Source: Thermoprotei archaeon
Lineage (GTDB): Archaea > Thermoproteota > Thermoprotei_A > Sulfolobales > Ignisphaeraceae
Reading direction: 5' to 3'
Assembly (NCBI GenBank): GCA_003661865.1
Contig: QMWY01000030.1
Location: 1-9,631 of the forward strand
DNA length: 9,631 nucleotides
The translations under genes and the position numbers were made by a program. Of this stretch, positions 1-7,957 are shown piece after piece (within the stretch, counting starts at the first letter, position 1; the number at the start of each line of letters is the position of its first letter). The notes under the pieces are model-generated. The model was given only the letters and a program-made list of their open reading frames with translations, made no database searches and was not told the DNA's origin.

Positions 1-2145
1 CTGGATAGGACTACCTGGAGGTCCGCCCTCAGCCGCCTAAGAAGGGTTGTGTCGCCTCTGAGCCGGGGCCAGCCACACTTCGAGGCGCGTGACCTCCACG
101 GTACTCAGTGGGGTAGGCTATGCCCATTCGAAACCCCTGAGGGGCCGAACTGCGGTCTCGTTAAGAATCTAGCCCTCTTGGCAACGATCTCGGTGGGTGT
201 AGATCCGAAACCTATAGAGAACGTGCTGTACAGCCTAGGCGTTATACCCGCCGAGAAGGTCTTTGACGACCTGAGGAACCAGAGGATAAGCTTTGAGGAT
301 GTCAAGGGCTATGCTAAGGTATTCCTAAACGGTACCCTAATAGGGTACCACCCCAACGGTGAGGAGCTTGTTAAGAACCTACGCAGGCTCAGGAGACAAG
401 GCGCTATAGACTACGAGGTCAGCGTCGCGCACTACAAGACCGAGTACATAAACGAGGTGTATGTGAATACCGATGCTGGCAGGATCCTACGCCCACTACT
501 AGTTGTGGAAAAAGGAAAGCTGAAGATAACCAAGGAGGATGTTGAGAAGCTGAAGTGCGGCGAGATAAGGTTTGAGGATCTCGTGAGGAAGGGCGTTATC
601 GAGTACCTAGACGCTGAGGAGGAGGAGAACGCGCTGATAGCTATGCACCCCGACGAGATCCGCGAGAACACGACCCATGTTGAGATATGGCCCCAGGCCA
701 TAATGGGTGTAGCGGCGGCAACCATTCCCTACGCGGAACACAACCAGTCGCCTAGGAACACTTACCAGTCAGCGATGGTCAAGCAGGCGCTCGGGCTCTA
801 CGCAGCGAACTTCCTATTAAGGACAGACTCTAGATCCCACATACTCCACTACCCACAAGTGCCACTGGTGCAAACGAAACCCCTAGAGGTGATAGGGTAC
901 AACGATAGGCCCGCGGGCCAGAACATGGTCGTAGCCGTGATGAGCTACACGGGCTACAACATGGAGGACGCGATAATAATGAACAAGTCCAGTGTTGATA
1001 GGGGCCTAGCGCGCTCAACATTCTTCAGAACCTACGTGGCTGAGGAGCGTAAGTACGCGGGTGGTGAGGAGGATAGGATAGAGATACCCGACCCGAAGGT
1101 CCTTGGCTACCGCGGTAGGGACTCTTACCTAAAGCTTGACGAGGACGGCATAGTGAAGGTCGAGGCGTTCGTTAAGGGAGGGGATGTGCTGGTGGGCAAG
1201 ACGAGCCCACCCAGGTTCGTGGAGGAGTACCGCGGCTACGGGATCCTAGGGGCGCGGAGAAAGGATACGTCGGTTACGATGAGGCATGCGGAGAGCGGAT
1301 GGGTGGACTCCGTCATCATAACCACTACCGCTGAGGGCCATAGGATAGTAAAGGTGAAGGTCAGGGACCTCAGGATACCCGAGATAGGAGACAAGTTCGC
1401 CTCGAGACACGGGCAGAAGGGGGTCATAGGTATGCTGATACCCCAGTACGACATGCCGTACACCGTGGATGGCATAACCCCAGACATAATAATCAACCCG
1501 CACGCCCTGCCATCAAGGATGACTCTGGGCCAGCTAATGGAGAGCATAGCGGGTAAGGTAGCGGCGCTGCGCGGCAAGCCCGTCGACGGAACACCGTTCT
1601 TCGAGGAGAACATAGAGGATCTGAAGAAGCAGCTGCTCGTGATGGGCTACCCGCTCGACGGAACCGAGCCCATGTACGATGGCAGGACCGGCGAGCTCAT
1701 CGGGACGCCTATATTCATAGGCATAGTCTACTACCAGAAGCTTCACCACATGGTCGCGGATAAGATACATGCGAGGGCGCGCGGCCCAGTCCAGCTACTC
1801 ACCCGCCAGCCCACCGAGGGTAGGGCTAGGGAGGGCGGACTTAGGTTCGGCGAGATGGAGCGCGACACGCTGATAGGGCATGGAGCATCAGCACTCCTCC
1901 GCGAGCGCATGCTTGAGAGCTCCGACAAGACCGTCATATACGTATGTGAGCTGTGCGGCTTCATAGGGTGGTACAACAGGAGGCGCGATGTCTACGAGTG
2001 CCCGATACACAAGGATAAGGGCGTGTTGCACCCCGTGGTTGTGCCGTACTCGTTTAAGCTGCTGCTCCAGGAGCTGATGAGCATGACCATAAGGCCCCGC
2101 CTCATACTCAAGGACAAGTTCGAGGTGTATGGAGAGGGTAAGTAG
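1..2145 (+). CDS. rpoB: DNA-directed RNA polymerase subunit B (RpoB/Rpo2), 3' part, N-terminus outside window
   Basis: Second-largest catalytic subunit of archaeal RNA polymerase; with RpoA1/RpoA2 it forms the active-site cleft that makes RNA from NTPs. The frame is open from base 1 to the TAG at 2143-2145, giving 714 residues; crenarchaeal RpoB is usually about 1,120-1,130, so about 410 are missing upstream. The GTG at 49 is an internal Val codon, because the residues before it (LDRTTWRSALSRLRR) are typical RpoB. Numbering from base 1, visible landmarks are SPLSRGQPHFEARDLHGTQW followed by ETPEGPNCGL, GYNMEDAIIMNKSS (318 on), GDKFASRHGQKG (463-474), GLRFGEMERD (613-622), and a zinc site C649-x2-C652...C667-x2-H670, ending in the clamp/anchor region (SFKLLLQELMSM). 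Methanogens and halophiles split RpoB upstream of the GYNMEDA region; here the chain runs through undivided. It is followed 8 bases later by rpoA1. Confidence 0.98.
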   Translation: MDRTTWRSALSRLRRVVSPLSRGQPHFEARDLHGTQWGRLCPFETPEGPNCGLVKNLALLATISVGVDPKPIENVLYSLGVIPAEKVFDDLRNQRISFEDVKGYAKVFLNGTLIGYHPNGEELVKNLRRLRRQGAIDYEVSVAHYKTEYINEVYVNTDAGRILRPLLVVEKGKLKITKEDVEKLKCGEIRFEDLVRKGVIEYLDAEEEENALIAMHPDEIRENTTHVEIWPQAIMGVAAATIPYAEHNQSPRNTYQSAMVKQALGLYAANFLLRTDSRSHILHYPQVPLVQTKPLEVIGYNDRPAGQNMVVAVMSYTGYNMEDAIIMNKSSVDRGLARSTFFRTYVAEERKYAGGEEDRIEIPDPKVLGYRGRDSYLKLDEDGIVKVEAFVKGGDVLVGKTSPPRFVEEYRGYGILGARRKDTSVTMRHAESGWVDSVIITTTAEGHRIVKVKVRDLRIPEIGDKFASRHGQKGVIGMLIPQYDMPYTVDGITPDIIINPHALPSRMTLGQLMESIAGKVAALRGKPVDGTPFFEENIEDLKKQLLVMGYPLDGTEPMYDGRTGELIGTPIFIGIVYYQKLHHMVADKIHARARGPVQLLTRQPTEGRAREGGLRFGEMERDTLIGHGASALLRERMLESSDKTVIYVCELCGFIGWYNRRRDVYECPIHKDKGVLHPVVVPYSFKLLLQELMSMTIRPRLILKDKFEVYGEGK

Positions 2146-2149
2146 GTGA
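2144..2149 (+). promoter_or_regulatory. Shine-Dalgarno of rpoA1, overlapping the rpoB stop
   Basis: AGGTGA, complementary to the archaeal 16S rRNA 3' end, sits 4 bases before the rpoA1 ATG. Its first two bases belong to the TAG stop of rpoB, so a ribosome ending rpoB lies directly on the rpoA1 initiation site. This supports the ATG at 2154 and suggests translational coupling. Confidence 0.8.
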
Positions 2150-2153
2150 GACC

Positions 2154-4826
2154 ATGTCATTCAAGCTCATCGAGTCCGAGATAGACAAGGTCATAGCGGC
2201 GATCAAGTTCGGGATACTGTCGCCTGACGAGATAAGGAAGATGTCCGTAACCGCCGTGGTCTCCGCCGAGACCTACGACGAGGATGGCATGCCCATAAGC
2301 GGCTCGGTGATGGACCCGAAGCTAGGGGTCATAGAGCCTGGACAGGTATGCCCCGTATGCGGAAATACCCTAGGTACATGCCCTGGGCACTTCGGGCATA
2401 TAGAGCTTGCGCTGCCTGTCATAAACGTGCTCTTTGTTCGCCACATCTACGACCTGCTCAGGGCCACATGCCGCAAGTGTTCACGGCTCAAGATACCCAG
2501 CGAGGATATGGCGCGCTACAGGGTGTACCTGAGGAAGCTTAAGGAGCGGTACCCGCTGCTTGCGCTGAGGTTCAGCGAATACATAAAGCGCAGGGCCATC
2601 AAGACCACGGTATGCCCCCACTGTGGCGAGAAGCAGCCCAAGATAAAGCTGGAGAAGCCCACAACGTTCTACGAGGTTAGCGAAGATAGGCGTGAGATGG
2701 TAAGGCTCAACCCCATAGTCATTAGGTCCCGGTTCGAGAGGATCCCCGATGAGGATCTGGAACTCATAGGCTACGACCCGCGCGAGGCCAGGCCCGAGTG
2801 GATGATCCTCACGGTGCTACCTGTACCGCCGACCACCATAAGACCTTCGATCCTCCTCGAGACTGGTATAAGGTCTGAGGACGACCTAACTCATAAACTC
2901 GTAGACATAGTCAGAGTCAACGAGAGGCTTAAGGAGCACATCTCGGCCGGAGCGCCGCAGATAATAATCGAGGACCTGTGGGAGCTCCTGCAGTACCACG
3001 TGACTACATACTTCGATAACGAGGTTCCGGGCATACCCCCAGGTAAGCACCGCTCAGGTAGGCCTCTGAAGACCCTTGCGCAGAGGCTCAAGGGTAAGGA
3101 GGGCAGGTTCCGCGGTAACCTATCGGGTAAGAGGGTCGACTTCTCCGCAAGAACCGTGATCAGCCCCGACCCCTACCTCAGCATAAACGAGGTCGGCGTG
3201 CCCATAGAGGTGGCCAAGATACTAACGGTACCCGAGAGGGTAACGCCGTGGAACATAGAGGAGCTGAGGAGGTACGTCCTCAACGGACCTAACAAGTGGC
3301 CCGGCGCGAACTACGTCATAACGCCTGAGGGGAGGCGCATAGACCTGAGGTTCGTTAAGGATAGGAAGGGTGTTGCCGAGTCCCTAGCGCCGGGCTGGAT
3401 AGTTGAGAGGCACCTCAAGGACGGGGACATAGTGCTCTTCAATAGGCAGCCCTCGCTCCACCGCATGTCGATGATGGGACACATCGTGCGCGTGCTGCCC
3501 GGAAGGACCTTTAGGCTGCACCTAGCGGTGTGCCCACCATACAACGCGGACTTCGATGGGGATGAGATGAACCTCCACGTACCCCAGTCCGAGGAGGCGC
3601 GTGCAGAGGCGAGGCTCCTACTCCTGGTTCAGGAACACATACTCAGCCCGCGCTACGGAGGGCCCATAATAGGGGCCATACAGGACTACATAAGCGGTGC
3701 CTACATCCTCACGAGCAAGGCCACCCTACTGAGCCGTGAGGACGTAGCGGAGCTCCTAGCCGCGGCTAAGTACGTCGGTGAGATCCCGGAGCCGGCCATA
3801 CTATCGCCGAAGAAGTTCTGGACGGGTAAGCAGGTGGCCAGCATGTTCCTTCCAAAGGACTTCAACTTCAGAGGGCGCTCGAATCTCTCTGCAGGGCACC
3901 TGCGCTGCGATGATGAGGAGTGCTTCTGGGATTCGTATATAGTTGTCAAGAAGGGTAAGCTGCTTATGGGGGTCCTCGATAAGAAGGCTATAGGGTCGGA
4001 GCAGCCCGAGTCCATGTTCCACTGGTTGGTGAAGGAGTACGGAACGGACTACGCTAGGCTGTTCATGGACACGCTGTTCAGGGCATTCATAAGGATACTG
4101 GAGAAACGCGGATTCACAATGAGGCTGGACGACGTATCCATACCCGAGGAGGCGCGTGAGGAGATACTGGACATAGTTAGGGAGGCATTCAAGAAGATCG
4201 CTGAGCTTATAGACCAGTACCAGCGCGGAGTCCTAGAGCCCATACCTGGTAGAACGGTCGAGGAGACCCTGGAGATCAGGATAATGGAGGTCCTCGCCGA
4301 GGCAAGGGATACCGCTGGCGAGGTGGCTGCGCGGTACCTAGACCTATTCAACAACGCGTTCGTCATGGCGCGTACGGGCGCTAGAGGCAACATACTGAAC
4401 CTGACGCAGATGGCGGCGCTGCTGGGGCAACAGTCGGTGCGCGGTGAGAGGATCTGGCGCGGTTACAGCGGCAGGCCTCTACCTCACTACGAGTCCAACG
4501 ATATCGGTCCGCTGGCGCGCGGATTCGTGGTAAACAGCTTCAGAGAAGGGTTAGCACCTACGGAGATGTTCTTCCACGCAGCAGGTGGGCGTGAGGGTCT
4601 CGTGGACACGGCTGTGAGAACCTCTCAGAGCGGCTACATGCAGCGCAGGCTGATAAACGCGCTGCTCGACCTCTACGTGGACTACGACAACACAGTAAGG
4701 GCCGCTGATAGGTCGATAGTGCAGTTCGTCTATGGGGAGGACGGGGTTGACCCCATGAAGTCCTCCCACGGGAAGGCTGTGAACATCGAGAGGGCCATAG
4801 AGCGCGTGATCGGGTGGCGTCTATGA
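2154..4826 (+). CDS. rpoA1: DNA-directed RNA polymerase subunit A' (RpoA1/Rpo1N)
   Basis: N-terminal part (890 residues) of the split archaeal counterpart of bacterial beta'/eukaryotic Rpb1; it carries the catalytic magnesium site. The usual family length is about 870-890. Visible in order: zinc site C66-x2-C69...C76-x2-H79; second zinc cysteines C106-x2-C109 and C154-x2-C157; the RFRGNLSGKRVDFSARTV region (318 on); FNRQPSLHRMSMMGH; the absolutely conserved NADFDGD (464-470) whose Asp466, Asp468 and Asp470 bind the catalytic Mg; and the bridge-helix region FFHAAGGREGLVDTAVRTSQ (806-825). It ends in ERAIERVIGWRL, where archaeal A' normally ends, so the trigger loop is in the next gene. The ATG start has AGGTGA four bases upstream. 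The stop overlaps the rpoA2 start as ATGA. Nothing is missing or frameshifted. Confidence 0.99.
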   Translation: MSFKLIESEIDKVIAAIKFGILSPDEIRKMSVTAVVSAETYDEDGMPISGSVMDPKLGVIEPGQVCPVCGNTLGTCPGHFGHIELALPVINVLFVRHIYDLLRATCRKCSRLKIPSEDMARYRVYLRKLKERYPLLALRFSEYIKRRAIKTTVCPHCGEKQPKIKLEKPTTFYEVSEDRREMVRLNPIVIRSRFERIPDEDLELIGYDPREARPEWMILTVLPVPPTTIRPSILLETGIRSEDDLTHKLVDIVRVNERLKEHISAGAPQIIIEDLWELLQYHVTTYFDNEVPGIPPGKHRSGRPLKTLAQRLKGKEGRFRGNLSGKRVDFSARTVISPDPYLSINEVGVPIEVAKILTVPERVTPWNIEELRRYVLNGPNKWPGANYVITPEGRRIDLRFVKDRKGVAESLAPGWIVERHLKDGDIVLFNRQPSLHRMSMMGHIVRVLPGRTFRLHLAVCPPYNADFDGDEMNLHVPQSEEARAEARLLLLVQEHILSPRYGGPIIGAIQDYISGAYILTSKATLLSREDVAELLAAAKYVGEIPEPAILSPKKFWTGKQVASMFLPKDFNFRGRSNLSAGHLRCDDEECFWDSYIVVKKGKLLMGVLDKKAIGSEQPESMFHWLVKEYGTDYARLFMDTLFRAFIRILEKRGFTMRLDDVSIPEEAREEILDIVREAFKKIAELIDQYQRGVLEPIPGRTVEETLEIRIMEVLAEARDTAGEVAARYLDLFNNAFVMARTGARGNILNLTQMAALLGQQSVRGERIWRGYSGRPLPHYESNDIGPLARGFVVNSFREGLAPTEMFFHAAGGREGLVDTAVRTSQSGYMQRRLINALLDLYVDYDNTVRAADRSIVQFVYGEDGVDPMKSSHGKAVNIERAIERVIGWRL

Positions 4827-6037
4827 GTGGCGAGGAGTACCTCAGCCAGGAGGAGGTGCTTAAGATCGTCGACGAGAGGCTAAGCGGGGTTCTCCCACTA
4901 CGCATAGTGCAGGAGGTCAAGGACACAGTCACGAAGTACAGGTTGACGCGGGAGGAGTTGCACAAAATCCTGGACTTGATCGTTGAGGAGTACTTCGAGA
5001 ACACCGTCGATCCCGGCGAGGCTGTTGGGGCAGTTGCTGCCCAGAGTATAGGCGAGCCCAGCACCCAGATGACGCTCCGCACATTCCACTACGCAGGTGT
5101 ACGTGAGCTCAACGTGACCCTAGGCCTGCCGAGGCTCATAGAGCTTGTCGACGCCAAGAAGACCCCTTCAACACCTCTAATGTTTGTATACCTAACTGAT
5201 GAGTACAAGAGGTCCCGCGAGAAGGCTATAGAGGTTGCGAGAAAGATCGAGATGACGCTTATAGAGAACGTTGCCAAGGGCATAGACGTGGACCTGTTGA
5301 GCAACTCTATAATAGTGGAGCTGGATGAGGTGATGCTACGCGATAAGGGCGTAACCGTGGAGATGGTCAAGAAGACCCTAGAGAAGCTTAGGAGTAAGAA
5401 AGCCAAGGTTGAGATAAGCCCGGAGAACCCGAATAGCATAATCATAACGTTTGAGGAGCCCCTAGACATATCAAAGCTCGAAAAGCTCCGCGAAAGGATA
5501 CTTAAGATGAAGATAAAGGGGGTTAAGGGGATCAAGAGGGTCATTATACAGCATAGGGGTGATGAGTATGTCCTCATATGTGATGGCAGCAACCTACCAG
5601 CGGTGTTCAAGATACCGGGAGTCAATTACAGGAGGACCAGGAGCAACAATATCAAAGAGACCGAGGAGGTGCTGGGCATAGAGGCTGCTAGGGCCCTGCT
5701 CATAGAGGAGATAATGGATGTGCTGGAGGAGCAGGGACTTGACGTAGATATAAGGCACGTCATGCTCGTCGCCGACATGATGACGCGTACGGGGACCGTC
5801 AAGCAGATAGGGAGGCACGGCGTTAGCGGGGAGAAGGGCAGTGTCTTAGCTAAGGCGGCCTTCGAAATAACGATCAAGCAGCTCACAGATGCTGCCGTGA
5901 GGGGTGAGGTTGATCCTCTGCAGGGCGTTGCTGAGAACGTCATTGTAGGTAAGTACATACCCGTCGGAACCGCGAGGGTTAGATTAATTTATAATCCGCT
6001 TGAGCAACTACCTAGGCGTACAGATGGGGGTAAATAG
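4823..6037 (+). CDS. rpoA2: DNA-directed RNA polymerase subunit A'' (RpoA2/Rpo1C)
   Basis: C-terminal part (404 residues) of the split largest RNA polymerase subunit. It supplies the trigger loop and the end of the bridge helix, and closes the clamp. Near the N-terminus lies the near-invariant block VDPGEAVGAVAAQSIGEPST (62-81) followed by QMTLRTFHYAGV (82-93), the trigger-loop/switch region. The C-terminal part has VADMMTRTGTVKQIGRHG and SVLAKAAFE, which contact the RpoB and RpoK side. I chose ATG 4823, which overlaps the rpoA1 TGA as ATGA and has GGGTGG five bases before it. An in-frame GTG at 4814 would add three residues (MAS) and is less likely, being inside rpoA1 with no obvious ribosome site. 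The A'/A'' split is normal for archaea. rpl30e follows after 21 bases. Confidence 0.98.
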   Translation: MSGEEYLSQEEVLKIVDERLSGVLPLRIVQEVKDTVTKYRLTREELHKILDLIVEEYFENTVDPGEAVGAVAAQSIGEPSTQMTLRTFHYAGVRELNVTLGLPRLIELVDAKKTPSTPLMFVYLTDEYKRSREKAIEVARKIEMTLIENVAKGIDVDLLSNSIIVELDEVMLRDKGVTVEMVKKTLEKLRSKKAKVEISPENPNSIIITFEEPLDISKLEKLRERILKMKIKGVKGIKRVIIQHRGDEYVLICDGSNLPAVFKIPGVNYRRTRSNNIKETEEVLGIEAARALLIEEIMDVLEEQGLDVDIRHVMLVADMMTRTGTVKQIGRHGVSGEKGSVLAKAAFEITIKQLTDAAVRGEVDPLQGVAENVIVGKYIPVGTARVRLIYNPLEQLPRRTDGGK

Positions 6038-6058
6038 CTAGGTGTACGGTGAGCATGT

Positions 6059-6379
6059 ATGAGCCTTCCACCGCTCGACGCCGTGATAAAGACCGTTGTA
6101 CGCACGGGCAAGGTCGTTATCGGCAGTAGGAGGACGCTTAAGCTAGTCAAGCTCGGCAAGGTGAAGGCTGTTATAGCAGCGTCTAACCTGCCGAGGGAGC
6201 TGAGGGAGGATCTAGAGTACTACGCAAAGCTATCGGAGGTGCCCGTGATAGTGTTTCCGGGAACTAATATGGAGCTAGGCGTTGTATGCGGCAAACCCTT
6301 CTCCGTAGCCATGATGGGTGTTGTAGACCCTGGTCAGGTCCCCCTAGAGGTGCTCCTAGCATACGCCTCGAAGAGGTGA
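6059..6379 (+). CDS. rpl30e: 50S ribosomal protein L30e (eL30)
   Basis: Large-subunit ribosomal protein of the L7Ae/L30e kink-turn RNA-binding superfamily, present in archaea and eukaryotes. It has 106 residues; the family is usually about 100. The recognisable core is TGKVVIGSRRTLKLVKLGK, then AVIAASNLPRELREDLEYYA, and the C-terminal VIVFPGTNMELGVVCGKPF with the conserved GT-N-ELG-CGKPF residues. The ATG at 6059 is preceded by GGTGA at 6048-6052, six bases away. An ATG at 6055 is out of frame and too close to that site. Position between rpoA2 and nusA is a conserved archaeal arrangement, so the gene is probably cotranscribed with the polymerase genes. Its TGA stop lies inside the nusA ribosome binding site. 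Confidence 0.96.
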   Translation: MSLPPLDAVIKTVVRTGKVVIGSRRTLKLVKLGKVKAVIAASNLPRELREDLEYYAKLSEVPVIVFPGTNMELGVVCGKPFSVAMMGVVDPGQVPLEVLLAYASKR

Positions 6380-6380
6380 T
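6374..6380 (+). promoter_or_regulatory. Shine-Dalgarno of nusA, containing the rpl30e stop
   Basis: GAGGTGA followed by T is a near-perfect match to the archaeal anti-Shine-Dalgarno. It lies seven bases before the ATG at 6388 and contains the TGA stop of rpl30e (6377-6379). It decides the nusA start against the second ATG at 6409, which has no such site. Confidence 0.8.
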
Positions 6381-6387
6381 TCCGCGT

Positions 6388-6840
6388 ATGCCGCGCGAGG
6401 ACAAGGATATGAGCGTTAAGATAACTCTATCCGAGCTGAGGTACATGACGCTTTTTCAGGATCTCACAGGAGCCGTGCCCAAGGACTGCATAGTTGATAA
6501 TGAGCGCAACACCATAATATTCGTCGTGGGCCCCGGGGAGGCGGGCATAGCCATAGGGCGCCGCGGAGTCAATGTTAAGCATCTGAGCAGGCTCCTAGGG
6601 AAGAACATAGAGGTTGTTGAATGGGCGGATAACTTAGAGGACTTCGTCAAGAACATATTCATGCCTGCACGGGTACTCAAGGTGAGGCTCGTCACCACAC
6701 CGCGGGGGAGGAAGACCGTCTTCGTAACGGTGGACCCGAAGGATAAAGGGCTTGCTATAGGAAGGAATGGTAAGAACGTGGCTAAGGCGAGGCTCCTGCT
6801 AAAGCGCTATCACGGGATAGACAACGTGGTTATAGTATAA
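6388..6840 (+). CDS. nusA: NusA-like transcription termination/antitermination factor (archaeal short form)
   Basis: RNA-binding protein of 150 residues matching the archaeal NusA family, which has only the two KH domains and lacks the bacterial N-terminal RNAP-binding and S1 domains. Both KH signature loops are present: GIAIGRRG with GRRG at 57-60, and GLAIGRNG with GRNG at 125-128, plus the family stretches KDCIVDNERNTIIFVV and DNLEDFVKNIFMPA. Usual family length is about 140-150. ATG 6388 was chosen because of the strong GAGGTGA seven bases upstream; ATG 6409 would give 143 residues (MSVKITLSEL). The open frame extends upstream into rpl30e but only as overlap. The biochemical role in archaea is less well established than in bacteria; placement next to RNA polymerase and ribosomal genes fits a role in elongation or termination of rRNA/r-protein transcripts, which is inference. 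Confidence 0.96.
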   Translation: MPREDKDMSVKITLSELRYMTLFQDLTGAVPKDCIVDNERNTIIFVVGPGEAGIAIGRRGVNVKHLSRLLGKNIEVVEWADNLEDFVKNIFMPARVLKVRLVTTPRGRKTVFVTVDPKDKGLAIGRNGKNVAKARLLLKRYHGIDNVVIV

Positions 6841-6850
6841 GGTTTTAAGG
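6836..6850 (+). promoter_or_regulatory. Probable TATA box of an internal promoter for rps12-rps7
   Basis: Immediately after and overlapping the nusA stop lies TATAAGGTTTTAAGG. The TTTTAA core (6843-6848) is centred about 28 bases before the rps12 GTG, close to the TATA-to-start-site distance of crenarchaeal promoters, so transcription could begin at or next to the start codon. The 33-base gap is the first AT-rich one after the polymerase genes and has no GGTGA-type site. Inferred from spacing and composition only. Confidence 0.5.
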
Positions 6851-6873
6851 GGTTAGGAAAATACCCGTAATCA

Positions 6874-7341
6874 GTGGCTGCGGCTAAGGTGGGGCGGTTG
6901 CCGGGGAAGAAGGCGCCCAATGGGCTTTACGCTGCCCGGAAGCTGAAGAGGAAGAGGCTCAAATTTAGATGGAGTCAGCGTGAGTTCAGGGTAAGGATGC
7001 TGAGGCTCAAGGAGAAGTACGACCCCCTGGAAGGTGCGCCCATGGCCAGGGGCATAGTGCTTGAGAAGGTGGGTGTAGAGGCTAGGCAGCCAAATGCTGC
7101 CGTTAGGAAGTGCGTAAGGGTGCAGCTCGTTAAGAACGGCAAGGTTGTTACGGCGTTCGTCCCTTACGACGGTGGGCTGAACTACATCGATGAGCACGAC
7201 GAGGTCATAATAGTTGGGATAGGTGGTTCGCGCGGAAGGTCTATGGGCGACCTGCCTGGAGTGAGGTACAAGGTCATAATGGTCAACGGGGTTTCGCTCC
7301 TCGAGCTGATAAAGGGTAAGAAGCAGAAGCCCATTAGGTGA
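6874..7341 (+). CDS. rps12: 30S ribosomal protein S12 (uS12)
   Basis: Decoding-centre protein of the small subunit. It has 155 residues against about 147 in Sulfolobus. The extra residues are an N-terminal MAAAKVGRLPGKKAP before the typical NGLYAARKLKRKRLKFR. Further family motifs are EKYDPLEGAPMARGIVLEK, VRKCVRVQLVKNGKVVTAFV, GLNYIDEHDEVIIVGIGG, SMGDLPGVRYKV and a C-terminal KGKKQKP. The decoding loop normally PNSA reads PNAA here (residues 73-76). The start is GTG 6874: no in-frame ATG or GTG closer to the conserved core fits, and there is no Shine-Dalgarno, which with the upstream TATA-like box suggests a leaderless mRNA. It is followed by rps7 with a 7-base gap, the standard archaeal pairing. 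Confidence 0.97.
   Translation: MAAAKVGRLPGKKAPNGLYAARKLKRKRLKFRWSQREFRVRMLRLKEKYDPLEGAPMARGIVLEKVGVEARQPNAAVRKCVRVQLVKNGKVVTAFVPYDGGLNYIDEHDEVIIVGIGGSRGRSMGDLPGVRYKVIMVNGVSLLELIKGKKQKPIR
7336..7341 (+). promoter_or_regulatory. Shine-Dalgarno of rps7, containing the rps12 stop
   Basis: AGGTGA lies seven bases before the GTG at 7349 and its last three bases are the rps12 TGA stop. It fixes the GTG as the rps7 start and suggests coupled translation of the two ribosomal genes. Confidence 0.75.
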
Positions 7342-7348
7342 GGCGGTA

Positions 7349-7957
7349 GTGGAGGCTCAGAGGGCGCCCAGCTTAGAGTCGATAGTTTCCCTAGACGAGA
7401 TAAAGCTCTTCGGAAAGTGGAGTTACAAGGGTGTTATTGTTAGGGACCCTAGCCTAAAGAAGTACATCTCGCTAAAGCCCGTCTTCCTTCCACATACGGG
7501 TGGCAGGCACGAGAGGAGGCACTTTGGCAAGGCTGAGGTTCCTATAGTGGAGAGGCTCATAAACAGGCTCATGCGCAAGTCCAGGAATACGGGTAAGAAA
7601 CACCTAGCCTACAACATCGTCAAGAATGCGTTCGAGCTCATATACCTAAGGACCCGTACAAACCCCTTACAGGTACTCGTGAGGGCTATCGAAAATGCCG
7701 CGCCACGCGAGGAGACTACGCGTATCATGTACGGAGGCATAGTCTATCACGTGGCTGTGGACGTATCGCCCATGAGGAGAGTAGACCTAGCGATAAGGCA
7801 TATCACGGAGGGCGCCTACAACTGCGCCTTCCGCTCCATAAAGCCGATAGAGGAGTGCCTAGCTGACGAGATCATAGCTGCTGCGAATAACGACCCGCGT
7901 AGCTACGCTATATCCCGTAAGGAGGAGATCGAGAGAATAGCGCTCAGCTCAAGGTAA
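7349..7957 (+). CDS. rps7: 30S ribosomal protein S7 (uS7)
   Basis: Primary rRNA-binding protein that organises the head of the small subunit near the E site and mRNA exit. It has 202 residues, within the archaeal range (about 190-220). It has the archaeal N-terminal extension including DEIKLFGKWSYKGVIVRDPS and SLKPVFLPHTGGRHERRHFG, then the core KHLAYNIVKNAFELIYLRTR, NPLQVLVRAIENAAPREETT (105-124), GGIVYHVAVDVSPMRRVDLA, and the C-terminal SRKEEIERIALSSR. The start is GTG, with AGGTGA seven bases upstream. It is probably cotranscribed with rps12. After its TAA the pyrimidine-rich gap and a new TATA box suggest that the operon ends or is re-initiated here. Confidence 0.97.
   Translation: MEAQRAPSLESIVSLDEIKLFGKWSYKGVIVRDPSLKKYISLKPVFLPHTGGRHERRHFGKAEVPIVERLINRLMRKSRNTGKKHLAYNIVKNAFELIYLRTRTNPLQVLVRAIENAAPREETTRIMYGGIVYHVAVDVSPMRRVDLAIRHITEGAYNCAFRSIKPIEECLADEIIAAANNDPRSYAISRKEEIERIALSSR

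Noticed and set aside
49..51. GTG as a possible start of a separate gene (RpoB split product)
   Set aside because: The frame is open to base 1 and the residues before the GTG are typical RpoB sequence, so this is an internal Val of a truncated-by-window rpoB.
4814..4822. GTG 4814 as the rpoA2 start
   Set aside because: It adds only three residues inside rpoA1. ATG 4823 overlaps the rpoA1 stop as ATGA and has GGGTGG just upstream, a better initiation context.
4558..5625. Long open frames on the - strand (174 and 178 codons) opposite rpoA1/rpoA2
   Set aside because: They lie antisense to highly conserved polymerase genes, are rich in Ser/Leu/Arg as expected for a reverse-complement shadow, and show no recognisable motif or start signal.
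6055..6057. ATG 6055 as a start after rpoA2
   Set aside because: It is out of frame with L30e and nearly touches the GGTGA site; ATG 6059 gives the L30e protein with normal spacing.
6286..6387. Upstream extension of the nusA frame into rpl30e
   Set aside because: The extension has no NusA-like sequence and overlaps conserved L30e codons; a strong GAGGTGA places the start at 6388.
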